Shown in pieces: positions 62,617-64,000 of a stretch of 64,000 bases of DNA. A model generated the notes under the pieces. It made no database searches. It was not told the DNA's origin and saw only the letters and a program-made list of their open reading frames with translations. The stretch spans positions 868,001 to 932,000 of the forward strand of contig NZ_SNXZ01000001.1 of NCBI RefSeq assembly GCF_004362825.1. The letters are read 5' to 3'. The first letter of the stretch is position 1, and each line of letters opens with the position of its first letter. Made by a program: the position numbers and the translations under genes. Source of the DNA: Labedaea rhizosphaerae. Lineage in GTDB: Bacteria; Actinomycetota; Actinomycetes; Mycobacteriales; Pseudonocardiaceae.

Positions 62617-64000
62617 CTACCCAGCGGAACCGGGTTGCGCGCCACGGCGCCTCGGCAGCAATCCGCCGACGCGCCAAGTCCGTCTCGGTCGCGTCGCCGC
62701 AGGCCCGCGCAGCGTGCGCAACACCCCGTCCAGTTCCCTGGTGACGGCCTCGAGCTGGTCGGTCGCGGGCAACTCCAGCTTGGCGGGTTTGCGACCCTCA
62801 CGCAGGGCGGCGGCAGCCTCGGTGACCCCGGCGGACAGCAGCGTGACGTCGGCCTGGTCGGGTGGCGGCGCGCCGCGTTCGATCTGCACCGCGACCTCGG
62901 TGACCGCGTCGGTCATGCGTTCCAGGAACACGATCAGCGGCCACCACGCCGAGGCCGTCCGCCCCGCCTTCGACGGCTCGACGATCGCGCGCTGGAACAC
63001 CGTGCGCAGGTCCGAGAGCTCGCGGTATGCCTTGCGGCGCAACGCCGAACGGCCTTGCGGGGCGCCGGAGAGAGCGCGGTCGAGGTACGTGCCGACGGTG
63101 TCGCAGGTGCGGGCGAGCTGGTCGCCGACGTCGGCCTTGCGGCTGCCCGGCCAGAGCAGGTAGCCGAACACGACGACGATCAGGCAGCCGACCGCCGTGT
63201 CCACCAGACGCGCGACCACGAGGGTGAAGCTGCCCGAGTTGGCGAGGTCGAGCTGCACGATCACCAGCGGCGTGACGAACGTGGAGAACATGCCGTAGTT
63301 GCGCACCTGGCCGACCGGCAGCATCGCCGCGACCACCGCCATCACGATCACCAGCAGCCAGCCGTGCGGGGCGAGCGCGAGCAGTCCCGCGCCGAGCACC
63401 ACGCCGACGGCCGTCCCGCCCGCGCGCAGCACCGCCCGGCCGAACACCGAACCGAAGTCGGGCTTGAGCACGATGGCGACGGTCAGCGCGACCCAGTTGG
63501 CGTGGTCGAGGGAGAGCACGATGCCGACGAGCTCGGCGAGCGTGACGCAGACGGTCAGCCGAAGTACGAACAACCACGTCTGTGGGCCGGTGATGGTGGT
63601 GTCCGCGAGCCGGCGCAGACGTTCGCCGACCGTCGCCTTCTCCTTGCTCGGCGTCGTGCCGCGGGCGTCGTCGTCGCGGTCGTGCACCCGGCGCAGGGCG
63701 TCGTGCAGAGCGGACGAGGCGTCGGGCAGGGGCGGGAACGGCTCGTCCTTGCGGATCGCGTCGGCCAGCGCATCGATGTGGTTGATGAGGGTGTCGTCCG
63801 GCCGGTCGCGTGCCGCGACGGTGGCCACGCTCGCCTCGATGAGCGGGGTCGTCGCGGTGAGCAGGGTGAGCAGGTTGCGGTAGGCCTGGTTCCGGCCCGA
63901 AAGGCGGGAACGGGCGTCGAGCAGCCGGTCGTAGGCGACGTTGATGGCCGCGGTCGCGCGGAGCCGAGCCGGGCGGGCGGCCGGGGTTCCGGTGCCGCGC
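62617..64000 (-). CDS. FUSC family membrane protein (5' end cut by window)
   Basis: The open frame runs from the window edge to 62617 and lacks its start. The visible 460 residues begin with AARPARLRATAAINVAYDRLLDARSRLSGRN (split) followed by TATTPLIEASVATVAARDRP, a soluble helical part typical of the first half of FUSC proteins, and then a six-helix membrane half with LTVCVTLAELVGIVLSLDHANWVALTVAIVLKPDFG (split), GWLLVIVMAVVAAMLP and LIVVVFGYLLWPGSR. The C-terminal cytoplasmic domain is helical. FUSC proteins are aromatic acid or fusaric acid efflux permeases. A start at 63828 would cut off conserved sequence and is wrong. Confidence 0.9.
   Translation of the reverse strand, partial: RGTGTPAARPARLRATAAINVAYDRLLDARSRLSGRNQAYRNLLTLLTATTPLIEASVATVAARDRPDDTLINHIDALADAIRKDEPFPPLPDASSALHDALRRVHDRDDDARGTTPSKEKATVGERLRRLADTTITGPQTWLFVLRLTVCVTLAELVGIVLSLDHANWVALTVAIVLKPDFGSVFGRAVLRAGGTAVGVVLGAGLLALAPHGWLLVIVMAVVAAMLPVGQVRNYGMFSTFVTPLVIVQLDLANSGSFTLVVARLVDTAVGCLIVVVFGYLLWPGSRKADVGDQLARTCDTVGTYLDRALSGAPQGRSALRRKAYRELSDLRTVFQRAIVEPSKAGRTASAWWPLIVFLERMTDAVTEVAVQIERGAPPPDQADVTLLSAGVTEAAAALREGRKPAKLELPATDQLEAVTRELDGVLRTLRGPAATRPRRTWRVGGLLPRRRGAQPGSAG

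Overview
The window is high-GC actinobacterial chromosome (GTG, TTG and ATG starts, GGAGG-type ribosome sites, very short gene spacing). The order asd-lysC, leuA, recR-ybaB, an Rv3717-type amidase, dnaX, ffs, tRNA-Ser, tadA and tyrA matches the conserved block known from Mycobacterium tuberculosis (roughly Rv3708c to Rv3754). The remaining content (DUF397/XRE pairs, ECF42-type sigma factor, dispersed GC-rich repeats) suggests a Pseudonocardiales soil organism such as Lentzea, Saccharothrix or Amycolatopsis relatives. The genus cannot be fixed from the sequence alone.

Left part (1-17.5 kb): mostly accessory metabolism. A MarR regulator faces a WrbA-like flavoprotein and an MFS exporter across a near-perfect palindrome. 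Then come rpiA, a sterol-desaturase-like enzyme, an intact IS481-family insertion (4589-5700, 6-bp target duplication) next to the start of a YhhN gene, two methyltransferases, an S9 peptidase, an FMN reductase-menC pair, an esterase, a TetR/MFS pair, a second MFS protein and a TerC protein.

Middle part (17.6-43 kb): the housekeeping block. asd and lysC form an ATGA-coupled operon, and lysC has an internal start for a beta subunit. leuA has a possible leucine-rich leader peptide. A deoxyribosyltransferase-NUDIX fusion, a DedA protein and a five-gene oligopeptide ABC transporter (C-A-B-D-F order) follow. Then come a uridine-kinase-like gene, recR, ybaB, the amidase, a beta-propeller protein, dnaX, three tandem 120-bp repeats, the SRP RNA gene and a secreted CWB2 protein with a structured leader.

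Accessory island (43-49 kb): a DUF397 protein and an XRE/DUF5753 regulator diverge from a tight operon of a 98-aa protein, a HhH-GPD DNA glycosylase, a B12-type radical SAM enzyme, a thymidylate-kinase-like protein that lacks an internal block, and a NUDIX hydrolase. An integrase remnant and tRNA-Ser(GGA) close the region. This is the best candidate for an undescribed system: every enzyme fits nucleotide or nucleobase chemistry, but the pathway is unknown.

Right part (49-64 kb): VOC proteins, a large secreted nuclease, a DGPF protein/ECF sigma pair, tRNA-Ser(CGA), CsbD, tadA with its partner, an M20 amidohydrolase, tyrA, a secreted fibronectin-III protein, a glycolipid-binding-type protein with a small antitoxin-like protein, and a FUSC membrane protein running off the end.
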